Source: Carboxylicivirga linearis | Lineage (GTDB): Bacteria > Bacteroidota > Bacteroidia > Bacteroidales > Marinilabiliaceae | Direction of reading: 5' to 3' | Assembly: GCF_018271995.1 (NCBI RefSeq) | Contig: NZ_JAGUCO010000023.1 | Span: 1-64,000 of the forward strand | DNA: 64,000 nt | Part shown: positions 24,501-32,536 of the stretch, piece after piece | Layout of the letters: the number at the start of each line of letters is the position of its first letter | How positions within the stretch are numbered: position 1 is the stretch's first letter | Notes under the pieces: generated by a model | What the model was told of the DNA's origin: nothing | Database searches by the model: none | The model's input: the letters and a program-made list of their open reading frames with translations, nothing else | Translations under genes and position numbers: made by a program

Positions 24501-25321
24501 TCAATTTTAGTCACGCCTTTATTCGTTGTTCCTACCCACAAATTTCCATCCTTATCTTCCAGAACAGCCCTTACCACATTATCAACCAACGAATTTGAAT
24601 TAAATGGTATTGATTTATAATGATAAAAGGGCTTGGCTCCAATATCGGCTTTGTTCACGCCACTGCTTTCTGTCCCCACCCATATTATTCCACTTTCATC
24701 AATAAATAAATCAGTTAAATTTTCATCATTAAGGCCATCATCATCAAAAAGAGTTTTGTAATATCGCTTGGTTGAACCATCGTGAAATGTTGCCAGTAAA
24801 ATACTGTCTTTTTCATTAATAAACCACTCCGTATCACCATACAACTCTGTTCTGTAAATACTTCTAGCTAATCCATCAGTTACTTCCTGCGACACAGAAT
24901 CAATTACAACTGTTATGAATTTATCTTGATTATAGTTATAAACAGAATATGATCCATTACCATCAGTCACCCAGATTTTATCATTTGAATCAAGATAAAT
25001 ATTACTTATGCGATTACTGATTAAACCGTTTTCATCACTGGCACTGGCATAAAAAGATTGAAATGAATAACCATCGTACTTTGAGACGCCTTCCCAGGTG
25101 GCAAACCACATAAAACCATACTTATCTTTTACAATTCCATTAATGGTATTTTGAGATAAACCATCTTCAACAGTAATATGAGTAAACCTTAAATTTTTCT
25201 CCATAGAGAAAACAGGACTCAAATGATTGAGAAAAGAAACTAGAATTATCCAGCAACTTGCCATTAATTGCACCTTCCTTTTATCTTTTCCAATATGTGC
25301 TAATTCTGTTTTTACAAACAT
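21584..25321 (-). CDS. Hybrid two-component system regulator (HTCS)
   Basis: The 1245-residue protein has a signal/anchor at the N terminus (KDKRK followed by a hydrophobic stretch), a periplasmic sensor of two beta-propellers made of Reg_prop repeats (GLSQNTINGIVKDKYGFMWF and many like it), a Y_Y_Y domain, one membrane helix near residue 690-712, a histidine kinase with SHELRTPL (about residue 747) and an ATPase domain. A receiver with the phospho-Asp in ISDVMMP (about 1043) and an AraC helix-turn-helix pair (about 1157-1240) complete it. HTCS proteins sense glycan fragments and switch on the matching degradation genes. Here the PL11-GH2 operon lies directly downstream. Confidence 0.92.
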   Translation of the reverse strand: MFVKTELAHIGKDKRKVQLMASCWIILVSFLNHLSPVFSMEKNLRFTHITVEDGLSQNTINGIVKDKYGFMWFATWEGVSKYDGYSFQSFYASASDENGLISNRISNIYLDSNDKIWVTDGNGSYSVYNYNQDKFITVVIDSVSQEVTDGLARSIYRTELYGDTEWFINEKDSILLATFHDGSTKRYYKTLFDDDGLNDENLTDLFIDESGIIWVGTESSGVNKADIGAKPFYHYKSIPFNSNSLVDNVVRAVLEDKDGNLWVGTTNKGVTKIDKSGTYSHYTSQLDDDRSLIDNRIRCLFADFEGDVWIGTRGGLSKFSPVSGTFRSYSKFVPPYLPHNSIYWMMEDHDNVLWIATFNGLARYDRHKDEFVAYQSDSLLNSNKVRCVFEDSRNWLWVGTEGGGISVLERKKDFKQNGQLNKIREYRYVNNTLSSIPSNVIHQIKEDRNGLMWIGTNKGLCRLNPDSNELFSINRETGFPDDLIMGIEFDDENNIWVSHKKGLTKISFDEKGGMLLRTYTVSDGLQGNEFSHNASEYSAKNKRMFFGGSKGLTVFNPDSIQDNLFLSNTLINEIRINNEKVSVNELVNGKVLLTESVLNTKSIRIDHSVKTLGVGFVGLHYSNPESNQYEYMLEGFDDDWVLVDASHRVASYSNLAPGNYIFKVKSSNCDGIWNPVPDTLEIVVLPPWWKTNWAYTGYIALMLLSIGFILHFVRWRERLKHQLLVEKLKKEQVQAINKEKTEFYKLISHELRTPLSLIIDPLEQIYSGNVTKESERSILKMMLQNSKRMKQLLNQLLEFSKIDSDLKGDTKEGDLLVSIRQVYNSFVDQAQKRGIQLLYSTGQSHIFCVFDEDKIQKIVTNLLSNAIKYTPDNGIVNLVVKLNTVKESYNVLIEVSDSGIGIPDEEKEQVFNQFYQRKGIKPFKGDSVGLGLSIVKKLVEKLQGSIRIEDNHPKGSRFIVNLKLQLITNRLTNVEPENNSELELHVNKSTADDEKNWVLLVDDNQEIVNYLKDILSPYFNVSTASDGESALNIAINEVPDLIISDVMMPGMSGMEFCQKIKSDKRTSHVPIILLTAKGGEEVQIEAYGKGADIYHEKPFNSKLLMNQIQSLLKSRSVFKEYLSKNNPEEIQKDSVNSAEYEFVKTLIGLIDENMQNAQFGPDMLADMMAISKRQLYRKVKALTDQTVHEVITGQRMKKAKELLQTKKHTIAEIAFLIGYSEASNFSRTFTKLFGESPSAYQKRIG

Positions 25322-25398
25322 TTAATCGTTAGGTTTATAAAGTATTTATTGGCGACACAAATTATAACAACTAGTTTATTAGATCTTTAGTAAAGATA

Positions 25399-26148
25399 TT
25401 AAAGCTCCTCATAAATCATTTTACTGGTCATCCCGCCATCAATAATCAGGTTAGTTCCATTGATAAAGTTATTACCTGCTTGTGTTAAATACAAACATGC
25501 CTTAGCAATATCTTCAGGTTTACCAACTCTATTGGACAAATGCTGAACATGATCTGCTTCATCCAATTGAGAATAGTCTCCTGTTTCGATCCAACCTGGA
25601 CTTATACAATTAACCTGAATATTATCCTTGCTAAAAGAGGCAGCCATTGCATGAGTTAAAGCCACTATCCCACCTTTAGAAGCTGCATATGCTTCCGAAT
25701 TAGGCTCCGACATTAATGCTCTTGTAGAAGCAATATTAACGATACTTCCAACCTTATTCTTTCGCATTAACTTAACCGCTTCCCTTGAACACAAAAATAC
25801 GCTTCGCAGGTTGGTATTTATCACCTCATCCCATTGGTCAACCAATAATTCAAAAGGAGAAGTAAATTTCGATATGCCGGCGTTATTTATTAATATGTCT
25901 AAACGATCAAAATCCTTTCTGATTTTTTCAAATAAATCTTCAATATCAAATGGTTTACTAACATCAACATGAAAAGCAAAAGCCTGACCACCGAATGATT
26001 TAATTTCTTCTACCACTATTTGTGCAGCAACTAAATCTTTATCAACAATTAAAACAATAGCTCCTTGTTGACCATATTCTTTAGCAACACTTTTGCCTAT
26101 TCCATTTCCACCTCCGGTTATCAGAGATACTTTATTTACTAAATCCAT
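25399..26148 (-). CDS. Short-chain dehydrogenase/reductase (SDR)
   Basis: The product (about 249 residues from MDLVNKVSLI) has the classical SDR set: the cofactor motif TGGGNGIG, NNAG, the catalytic Ser in NIAST, YxxxK (YAASK), and the SPGWIETG segment. An acidic residue after the second strand (VDKD) suggests NAD preference. The substrate is not evident. Its place upstream of the HTCS suggests a sugar or sugar-acid such as a rhamnose or ketodeoxygluconate step, but the family is too broad to decide. Starts at 26184 or 26160 are possible; 26148 matches usual SDR N termini. Confidence 0.75.
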   Translation of the reverse strand: MDLVNKVSLITGGGNGIGKSVAKEYGQQGAIVLIVDKDLVAAQIVVEEIKSFGGQAFAFHVDVSKPFDIEDLFEKIRKDFDRLDILINNAGISKFTSPFELLVDQWDEVINTNLRSVFLCSREAVKLMRKNKVGSIVNIASTRALMSEPNSEAYAASKGGIVALTHAMAASFSKDNIQVNCISPGWIETGDYSQLDEADHVQHLSNRVGKPEDIAKACLYLTQAGNNFINGTNLIIDGGMTSKMIYEEL

Positions 26149-26266
26149 AGCCTGTCTCATGTTATAACTCGAAAGATAATACATTAAACCTTAAGAGTCG
26201 CAATAAAGAATCTATTGCTTATTTAGTAACTTTTTATATCTTCATTAAGCAATTAAATACCAGACT

Positions 26267-27505
26267 ATGAAAAAATTAGCTTTATTTCTATTAATCCCCC
26301 TTCTGTATCAATGTCATCATCCGCAAACTTTCCCTCAAGTATTACCTGAGGAAGTTGGTTTAAATCCTACTATTAGCAATAGCATAGATACAGCTATGCA
26401 AAAATATATCGACAACAAACAGCTTGCCGGTATCACAACAATGCTGGTGAAAGATGGCAAGTTAATCCAACAAAACGCTTATGGCTGGGCTGATATTGAT
26501 AACCAAATACCAATGACAGAGAAGAGTATTTTTCGTATCTATTCAATGACTAAAAGTATTACCTCAATGGCATTGATGAAGCTTTATGAAAAAGGTCTTT
26601 TCCAATTAGATGATCCGGTTGCAAAATACATACACGAATTTGGTAACACTAAGGTGTTTAAAGACATGGAAAACGGTATGCCTGTATTGGTTGAGCAAAA
26701 TCCTTCTATGACCATCCGTCATTTAATAACACACACTTCAGGACTTACTTATGGCTGGGCCCCTGATTCGTACGTTGATTCAGTTTACAGAGCTGATTCT
26801 CTTCTCTTATGGGACGAACTATTAGAGCCTAAAATAAAACGTCTTGCTAAGGCTCCTTTAAAATTCCAACCTGGCGAAAAATGGGAATACAGTGTTTCAA
26901 TTGATGTATTAGGCTACCTGATAGAAGTCTTATCCAAACAGAAATTGGATGTCTTTCTTTCCGAAAATATTTTTGTTCCTCTTAAAATGGAGGATACAGG
27001 TTTTGCTGTTCCAAAAGAAAAGATAGATCGGTACACTGCAGTCTACGCACCTGATAGTGTTAAGGGTATTAAAAGCCTGGAAAGCATCGAAGATAGCAGA
27101 TTTACTAAACCGGCCGTATTTTTAATGGGAGGCGGAGGATTACAATCAACAATGATGGATTATGCTCGCTTTTGTCAAATGATATTAAATAAAGGAGAAC
27201 TTGATGGTGTAAGAATTTTTAAACCTGAAACCATTGCCTTTTTATACGATAATCAAATGCCTGATAGCAAAGAAGCATGGAATAACACAGGTTGGACAAT
27301 CGGGTATAAGCTTCAATTAGTAGACAATCCAGAAGGAAGTTATCCATACAAAGGCGAAATTTCATGGGAAGGAGCTGCAGATACCCATTTTTGGATCGAT
27401 GTTAAAAACAATGTCATTGGATTAGCCTTTACCCAAATGATGCCAGGGAACACAACATCTTTTCATAAAGACTTTAAAGAAATAGTTTACAATGCCATGC
27501 AATAA
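26267..27505 (+). CDS. Serine hydrolase of the beta-lactamase/esterase (S12) family, lipoprotein
   Basis: A lipoprotein signal (LLYQC, Cys16) precedes a class C beta-lactamase-like domain. The nucleophile motif is S93-M-T-K96, followed by a tyrosine motif in KWEYSVSIDVLG and the usual HTSGLTYG segment. Such proteins are most often esterases or D-amino-acid/peptidoglycan-related hydrolases rather than antibiotic-degrading enzymes. The length (412) fits the EstB-like branch. It is divergent from the SDR gene, with promoters expected in the 118-base gap. Confidence 0.8.
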   Translation: MKKLALFLLIPLLYQCHHPQTFPQVLPEEVGLNPTISNSIDTAMQKYIDNKQLAGITTMLVKDGKLIQQNAYGWADIDNQIPMTEKSIFRIYSMTKSITSMALMKLYEKGLFQLDDPVAKYIHEFGNTKVFKDMENGMPVLVEQNPSMTIRHLITHTSGLTYGWAPDSYVDSVYRADSLLLWDELLEPKIKRLAKAPLKFQPGEKWEYSVSIDVLGYLIEVLSKQKLDVFLSENIFVPLKMEDTGFAVPKEKIDRYTAVYAPDSVKGIKSLESIEDSRFTKPAVFLMGGGGLQSTMMDYARFCQMILNKGELDGVRIFKPETIAFLYDNQMPDSKEAWNNTGWTIGYKLQLVDNPEGSYPYKGEISWEGAADTHFWIDVKNNVIGLAFTQMMPGNTTSFHKDFKEIVYNAMQ

Positions 27506-27543
27506 ATAAAGCAACCTTTTAGTTTCATCAGCATCTATTAAAT

Positions 27544-27978
27544 ATGAGATGCTTCATTCATACCATATTACTATTAATAGTTGTATTGCTATTTTCAGGA
27601 TGCAAGAAAGATGATGATAAAGAAACACCATCAGAATGCGATCAAACTGTAATTATCAGTAACGAAGAATATCAGAATGCTCCTGATGATTTTTTAACCA
27701 TTGTAAGTGCTAAGATTCAAAATAATTGTTTGATAATAAATTTTGGTTCAAGTGGTTGCGATGGCTCCACCTGGGTTGTTAAATTAATTGACTCAGAAGC
27801 GGTAGCTGAATCCTATCCGCCACAGCGCACATTGCGACTATCGTTACAAAATGAAGAACTTTGCGATGCCTATTTCACCAAGGAAATAAGTTTTAATATA
27901 CAAGATTTACAAGTAGAAGGTAGTAGTGTAATTTTAAATATTGAAGAATTTATCCAACCTATACTCTATGAATATTAA
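27544..27978 (+). CDS. Small lipoprotein of unknown function
   Basis: The 144-residue product has a lipoprotein signal (LLFSGC, Cys20), a charged KKDDDK linker typical of Bacteroidota surface lipoproteins, and a compact strand-rich domain with three further cysteines (NNCLIINFGSSGCDGS, ELCDAY) that could form disulphides. It follows the serine hydrolase by 38 bases and may be co-transcribed. No family is recognised. Confidence 0.65.
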   Translation: MRCFIHTILLLIVVLLFSGCKKDDDKETPSECDQTVIISNEEYQNAPDDFLTIVSAKIQNNCLIINFGSSGCDGSTWVVKLIDSEAVAESYPPQRTLRLSLQNEELCDAYFTKEISFNIQDLQVEGSSVILNIEEFIQPILYEY

Positions 27979-28137
27979 AAAAATTTCAACTCTTCGACAC
28001 TCGTATAACCCGCTGTTATCAAGGATTATCTATATAATAATAGGATTATTAAAAGATTAATTTTCAATAATTTATAAAATATAGTGGATAATCGAAATAT
28101 TAGATTACCTTAGCACCATATTTTTAATAAGCAAAAG

Positions 28138-28326
28138 ATGAATAAAGGAAAAGTAAAATTCTTCAACGACGCTAAAGGTTTTGGTTTTATCGCTGAAGAT
28201 AATGGTAAAGAGCATTTCGTACATGTTACTGGTTTAATCGATGAAATTCGTGAAGGTGACGAAGTTGAATTTGAATTAACCGAAGGTAAAAAAGGTATGA
28301 ATGCCGTAAATGTGAAAGTAGTATAA
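28138..28326 (+). CDS. Cold-shock domain protein
   Basis: The 62-residue product carries both RNA-binding motifs of the Csp family, KGFGFI and HFVHVTGL (the usual RNP2 VFVHFS is slightly changed), in a five-strand OB fold. Csp proteins bind single-stranded nucleic acid and act as RNA chaperones, some at low temperature. It stands alone with a strong terminator after it. An unusually AT-rich leader of about 160 bases precedes it, as is common for cold-shock mRNAs. Confidence 0.92.
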   Translation: MNKGKVKFFNDAKGFGFIAEDNGKEHFVHVTGLIDEIREGDEVEFELTEGKKGMNAVNVKVV

Positions 28327-28361
28327 TCTATATAACGTATTTACTTACAATACCTGGAAAG

Positions 28362-28391
28362 GCGTATCTGACAATCAGATACGCTTTTTTT
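28362..28391 (+). terminator. Terminator of the cold-shock gene
   Basis: A perfect 10-bp stem (GCGTATCTGA / TCAGATACGC) with a 3-base loop is followed by seven T. It lies 36 bases after the stop codon. Confidence 0.9.
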
Positions 28392-28411
28392 GTGATTATT
28401 TTTTACTTGAT

Positions 28412-28903
28412 TTACTTAAATCTGTCATCCGACCGGAGCTTATCAACCTGAAGGTTAGACTGCCTGTCGAGCCAGCCTGCTTTGGTATTTTCTCTGTTAT
28501 CGAATTTGGCAAAAAACGGTTTGATATCCAACAACGGAGTTCCATCCAGCACATCTATCATTTTTATATGAATGATATTTTTTTCAATCGAGAGCAGCTC
28601 AACCGTTGATAAACCAATGGCATTAGGACGTTTGGGTGATTTGGTAGCAAATATTCCATGTTCAACAGTATCCATAAATGGCTTCACCTTAAGTTGGAAC
28701 CCGCTAATTTTATGAAAATGATAAAATAAAGTGATGTGAGAAAACTCTTCTAAATCGAGAAGGCCTTCCTCAAATTCAGGATAAATCTCTATGGTTCCCT
28801 CCACGTTTTCAGCAGCTTTGGGTTGTATAGGCATATTTTCTATCGATTGAAACGGAGTATGTATAATACCGATTGGTTGTAATTCAATGATTGATCTACT
28901 CAT
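28412..28903 (-). CDS. trmO: tRNA (adenine37-N6)-methyltransferase TrmO/TsaA-like
   Basis: From MSRSIIELQPIGIIHTPF the 163-residue product follows the TrmO/YaeB N-terminal domain: the beta-barrel start IGIIHTPF, the segment EGLLDLEEFSHITLFYHFH, and the signature TKSPKRPNAIGLSTVEL with DVLDGTPLLDIKPF. TrmO uses SAM to methylate t6A37 in tRNA-Thr. This protein is the short form lacking the C-terminal extension of E. coli TrmO. The longer frame to 28960 adds a non-homologous tail. Confidence 0.85.
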   Translation of the reverse strand: MSRSIIELQPIGIIHTPFQSIENMPIQPKAAENVEGTIEIYPEFEEGLLDLEEFSHITLFYHFHKISGFQLKVKPFMDTVEHGIFATKSPKRPNAIGLSTVELLSIEKNIIHIKMIDVLDGTPLLDIKPFFAKFDNRENTKAGWLDRQSNLQVDKLRSDDRFK

Positions 28904-29051
28904 AGATTTAAATTTGAAAATTAGAAGGATCAGATGCTGAACAGGGATTGCAAGGTACATATATCTGACCTTTAATCCTTAAAAAGGATGGAGAATTCAT
29001 TTTACACTATTCCTGAAAATTGAATTTTCTTTCGAATAGATTGCCGAACCG

Positions 29052-29080
29052 ATTATTAATCAGATGGCTCGATTAATAAT
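29052..29080 (-). terminator. AT-rich inverted repeat after the epimerase-like gene
   Basis: A perfect 10-bp repeat (ATTATTAATC / GATTAATAAT) with a 9-base loop starts at the gene end. It is AT-rich without a clean T run, so it may be a weak terminator. Confidence 0.4.
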
Positions 29081-29736
29081 TATGCATATTGAAAAATATC
29101 ATCCAAGCTGATGGTCATTACTTTATCTGCTGCAGATAGCTTTGATAAGTTAATCATTGCTTTCGCTACTATTATCCCTTCTATTCCACGATATTTTCTC
29201 AATCCGGGAATAAACTTAACAATTGAATTTATCACCGCAATCCCCAATTCCTCACGTTTTCTTTTAGCAGGTCTTTCCCCCATTAAGCCACTAGGCCGTA
29301 GAATACATATCTTTTCGAAAGACAGTTGCTGAATTACCTCCTCCAGCTCTCCTTTTATTCTTAGATAAAAAGCCTTAGATTGGGCATTGGCTGACATTGA
29401 TGAAACCAAAACATATTGTTTTACTCCGTTTTGCGCAGCTATTTTAGCAAACTCATGTTGGTAGGTATAATCAACTTTGTATTGCTGCTTTTTACTTCCG
29501 GCTTGCTTTAATGTTGTGCCCATAGCAGAAAAAAGCACATCACCCGTTATCTCATTTCTTATCTGATCAAGTTGATCGAAATCACAAATATATTCTTTCA
29601 ATTTAAGGTTTGAATCCTCCAATGATCTTCGCGTAAATACCTTGACCACACTGTAAAAATCATCATTCAGCAATTGCTTAACCACATGTGATCCTACTAA
29701 ACCGGTAGCTCCTATAACAATTGCCGTTTTTCCCAT
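29080..29736 (-). CDS. NAD(P)-binding epimerase/oxidoreductase-like protein (HTATIP2/atypical SDR)
   Basis: The 218-residue product starts at MGKTAIVIGATGLVGSHVV (ATG 29736), with the Rossmann motif GATGLVG and a conserved segment around YVLVSSMSAN, the usual Ser of atypical SDRs. The catalytic YxxxK is replaced by a YLRIKGELE-type segment. It resembles the family that includes mammalian HTATIP2 and yeast HIM1-like proteins, whose substrates are mostly unknown. It starts one base after the TolC stop codon, so it is translated with the export operon. Confidence 0.7.
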   Translation of the reverse strand: MGKTAIVIGATGLVGSHVVKQLLNDDFYSVVKVFTRRSLEDSNLKLKEYICDFDQLDQIRNEITGDVLFSAMGTTLKQAGSKKQQYKVDYTYQHEFAKIAAQNGVKQYVLVSSMSANAQSKAFYLRIKGELEEVIQQLSFEKICILRPSGLMGERPAKRKREELGIAVINSIVKFIPGLRKYRGIEGIIVAKAMINLSKLSAADKVMTISLDDIFQYA

Positions 29737-29737
29737 C

Positions 29738-31162
29738 TTAATCTTCGCTTTTAAATATAGGAATGCCAGCTGCATACCCAACTCCTACAATCGACACATT
29801 ATATTTTGCCAGTAAGGAAATCATCTTTAAGCGGGCGTCAATCATGTAATTCTCGCGCGTATTTACTAAGAACAACGAACTCTCACCTGATTCAAAACGC
29901 TGCCTCTCAGCATCCAGCATTCGATTGTAATTTTTAACCACATCGGCATATAATTCAACTTGCTCCGATAAAGCCGTTTGAGTATTGTAATATTTAAGAA
30001 GCTTATTTTGAAGCTCTAAAAGTTTCTGACTCTGCTTTATTTCAGCATCCTGTATTTTAAATTTAGCTTGTTGATACGCTCCTCGTTCTTCTCGCAGAAA
30101 AACAGGCATACTAAAATTAAATCCCCACTTATAATTATTGATGGAATAACTCTGAAAAACGTTGCCTCCGTGCGCCTCGTTCAAAAAGTTATAATTCAGG
30201 TTTAACTTCGGTTTGAAGCTTTCTCGTTTTAATTTTCGATCTATTTCTAGAGAAGCCAGTTTGTAATCCATCAACTGCATGTCGGGATGAGAAAAACCCA
30301 GGTTATTCAACAAAATATTCAATGAATCGGATGAAATTCCATCAGCCTTATTTGCAGCAGCATAAACAGGCGGATGCATCTCTTCACTAATATTTAATGG
30401 TACTCCGTTCTCGAACCATAGGTAATTCGATAACTCAAGGGTAACATTATCATATTTCAACTTCGCTCCTTTTTTGCTTAGCTGCCGGTTTTGTACAACA
30501 ATATGGGCCTCCAAAGTATCAATGGCTGATCGGTCGCCAAATTCATGACTTCCTTTAATGGCTCTTAACCTAATCTGTGCCAATTCAACAGCTTCTTTGT
30601 ATACTTGATACTCATTGTATGCAGCCACCCAATCCCAGTACTTTTTAACCGCATCAAAGTACAAACTAAGCATCATTTTTTCCTGCTCGGCCTTTGTCGA
30701 CTGAGCATATAATTTTGCCTGCTTTAGTTCCGCTCTTCGCTTATCAATGACTAATCCCTTACCTACCGGCACCGAAATTCCAGCATACCATAATCCATCA
30801 TCCGGAACAATATTCTGAGGATTGAGATTATATCCTCGGTTTTGATCAAACCCTGTTTTTAATTCAATACCGTACCAGGTAGGCACTTTTAATCCTGTAC
30901 CTAATAAGCTGTAATATTCCTTATCATCGTAATATTTCTGATCGAGACCTGCAAATAGATATGGATCGAAATTACCACGAGCCTTTCTAACACCACTCTC
31001 TCCCTGACTTACAACTATTTGACTTTGTATAGACACAGGGTGATATTGCTCTACATACCAAAGTAATTGTTGTAAAGTAAAAACAGATGAGTCAGTTTGG
31101 GCTTTCAGCCACAATCCATTAAAAACTACTAATAGTGCTAATACGAAACGCTTACCGGTCAT
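29738..31162 (-). CDS. TolC-family outer-membrane export protein
   Basis: The 474-residue product has a signal peptide (to about residue 21) and two long helical repeats separated by strand-rich segments, the plan of TolC/OEP trimeric channels. The first repeat runs with long coiled coil (KAEQEKMMLSLYFDAVKKYWDW), the second around KFKIQDAEIKQSQKLLELQNKLL. It forms the outer-membrane exit of the exporter with the HlyD and ABC proteins encoded just upstream. Confidence 0.8.
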   Translation of the reverse strand: MTGKRFVLALLVVFNGLWLKAQTDSSVFTLQQLLWYVEQYHPVSIQSQIVVSQGESGVRKARGNFDPYLFAGLDQKYYDDKEYYSLLGTGLKVPTWYGIELKTGFDQNRGYNLNPQNIVPDDGLWYAGISVPVGKGLVIDKRRAELKQAKLYAQSTKAEQEKMMLSLYFDAVKKYWDWVAAYNEYQVYKEAVELAQIRLRAIKGSHEFGDRSAIDTLEAHIVVQNRQLSKKGAKLKYDNVTLELSNYLWFENGVPLNISEEMHPPVYAAANKADGISSDSLNILLNNLGFSHPDMQLMDYKLASLEIDRKLKRESFKPKLNLNYNFLNEAHGGNVFQSYSINNYKWGFNFSMPVFLREERGAYQQAKFKIQDAEIKQSQKLLELQNKLLKYYNTQTALSEQVELYADVVKNYNRMLDAERQRFESGESSLFLVNTRENYMIDARLKMISLLAKYNVSIVGVGYAAGIPIFKSED

Positions 31163-31171
31163 ACTAAAAAC

Positions 31172-32533
31172 TTATTTCTTCTTTTTTGCTGATGCATCTT
31201 TTTTATCCTGAGCGGTATAGTAATCAGGTGGAAATCCATTCATCTGACGCCATATCTCATACCAAACAGGTACATCTTTCAATAAAGCAATACCATCAGC
31301 TCCAGCACCTATTCTCAACTGCTCCGGCCATGCCACCTCTTCCTTGTCCTGTTCAACTAATATACGATATTTACCATTGTCACTTATAAAATTATCAATA
31401 GCAAATACTTTACCTCCAAAGGTACCGAAAGAAATATTAGGCCATCCACTGAAGACAATTGAAGGCCACCCATCAAACATAAATCGTACCTTGTCACCTA
31501 CATGTAATAATGGCAAGTCAATAGGATCGACATACATTTCAACCGCCAACTCAAAATCAGCTGGCATAATACTAACTAAAGGATCGCCTTCTTTTACCGT
31601 TTCTCCAATACCACTGCGTATGGTTTTAGTAATATAACCATCCTGAGGTGCCGATACATAATACATACCGGTGCGAACCGAATAGTTCATGTACTGATTC
31701 TGCATCTTACTCAGTGTTGCCTCTGCATCGTACAGCGCCGACATTGCCGAATATTTATCTGATTCAGACTTACTCAGTTTCTCGCGATACTGGTTACGAA
31801 TAGATGATAATTCTACCTTATAGTTAATCAGATTATTTCTGCTGGTAAGTAGTTTATTCTCGGCACTCACCATTTTGGCCTGTGTTTCCTGCATCTTCAG
31901 TTTGCGCGATTCTAACTCTGTCAGTGAGTTTAAACCATCAGCATATAACTTTTGCGTTCTTTCATACTGACGTTGAGCAATTTCATAATTGGTTTTACTG
32001 GCTTCGTAATCGATACTATCCGACTCAATTTTCAACACAGCCTGTTTTACATAGTTTTGAGTTTGCTCCAGCTTTAATCGTTGAGTCTGTGATAAGGCTC
32101 TGATCTGCTCGTCCAAGGCCTTAATCTTTTCCATGTAACTCTGAACAGCCATCTCTTTAGCCTCAATCTGATGCTGAGTTCGGCTTAACAGCTCCGGATC
32201 CATATATTCTGCTTTGGTCTCAGACAAAAACAAAATAGTATCTCCTCGTTTCACAAAATCACCCTCCTGAATATACCAACTCTCAATACGTCCTCCAATA
32301 ACAGAGTGAATGGTCTGTGGACGTTGATCGGGTTTTAAAGCCGTTACATAACCTGTGGATCGTATATTTTGAGTCCATGGTAAAAACATAGACAGCAATA
32401 AAGCAAAGAAAAACAAATACAACAGCCTGGTAAATAGTTTACCTGCCATGTAATTTTTTACTAAGGCAAATGACTTCAGTTTGCTTTTATCAATCTTTGA
32501 AGCCACTTCTATATCTTGAGAAATATTTAGCAT
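31172..32533 (-). CDS. HlyD-family membrane-fusion (adaptor) protein
   Basis: The 453-residue adaptor has one N-terminal membrane helix (LFTRLLYLFFFALLLSMFLPW, about residues 33-54), a lipoyl/barrel-sandwich part (GGRIESWYIQEGDFVKRGDTI), a long coiled coil (about residues 110-290) and a second lipoyl half (APQDGYITKTIRSGIGETVKEGDPLV). It should bridge the inner-membrane ABC protein and TolC. It starts 3 bases after the ABC gene stop, consistent with one operon. Confidence 0.85.
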   Translation of the reverse strand: MLNISQDIEVASKIDKSKLKSFALVKNYMAGKLFTRLLYLFFFALLLSMFLPWTQNIRSTGYVTALKPDQRPQTIHSVIGGRIESWYIQEGDFVKRGDTILFLSETKAEYMDPELLSRTQHQIEAKEMAVQSYMEKIKALDEQIRALSQTQRLKLEQTQNYVKQAVLKIESDSIDYEASKTNYEIAQRQYERTQKLYADGLNSLTELESRKLKMQETQAKMVSAENKLLTSRNNLINYKVELSSIRNQYREKLSKSESDKYSAMSALYDAEATLSKMQNQYMNYSVRTGMYYVSAPQDGYITKTIRSGIGETVKEGDPLVSIMPADFELAVEMYVDPIDLPLLHVGDKVRFMFDGWPSIVFSGWPNISFGTFGGKVFAIDNFISDNGKYRILVEQDKEEVAWPEQLRIGAGADGIALLKDVPVWYEIWRQMNGFPPDYYTAQDKKDASAKKKK

Positions 32534-32536
32534 AGT

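Noticed and set aside
26267-27505. Possible beta-lactamase giving antibiotic resistance
   Set aside because: It has the S12 fold and SxxK, but the surrounding motifs and lipoprotein anchor fit the broad esterase/peptidase group; nothing indicates antibiotic hydrolysis.
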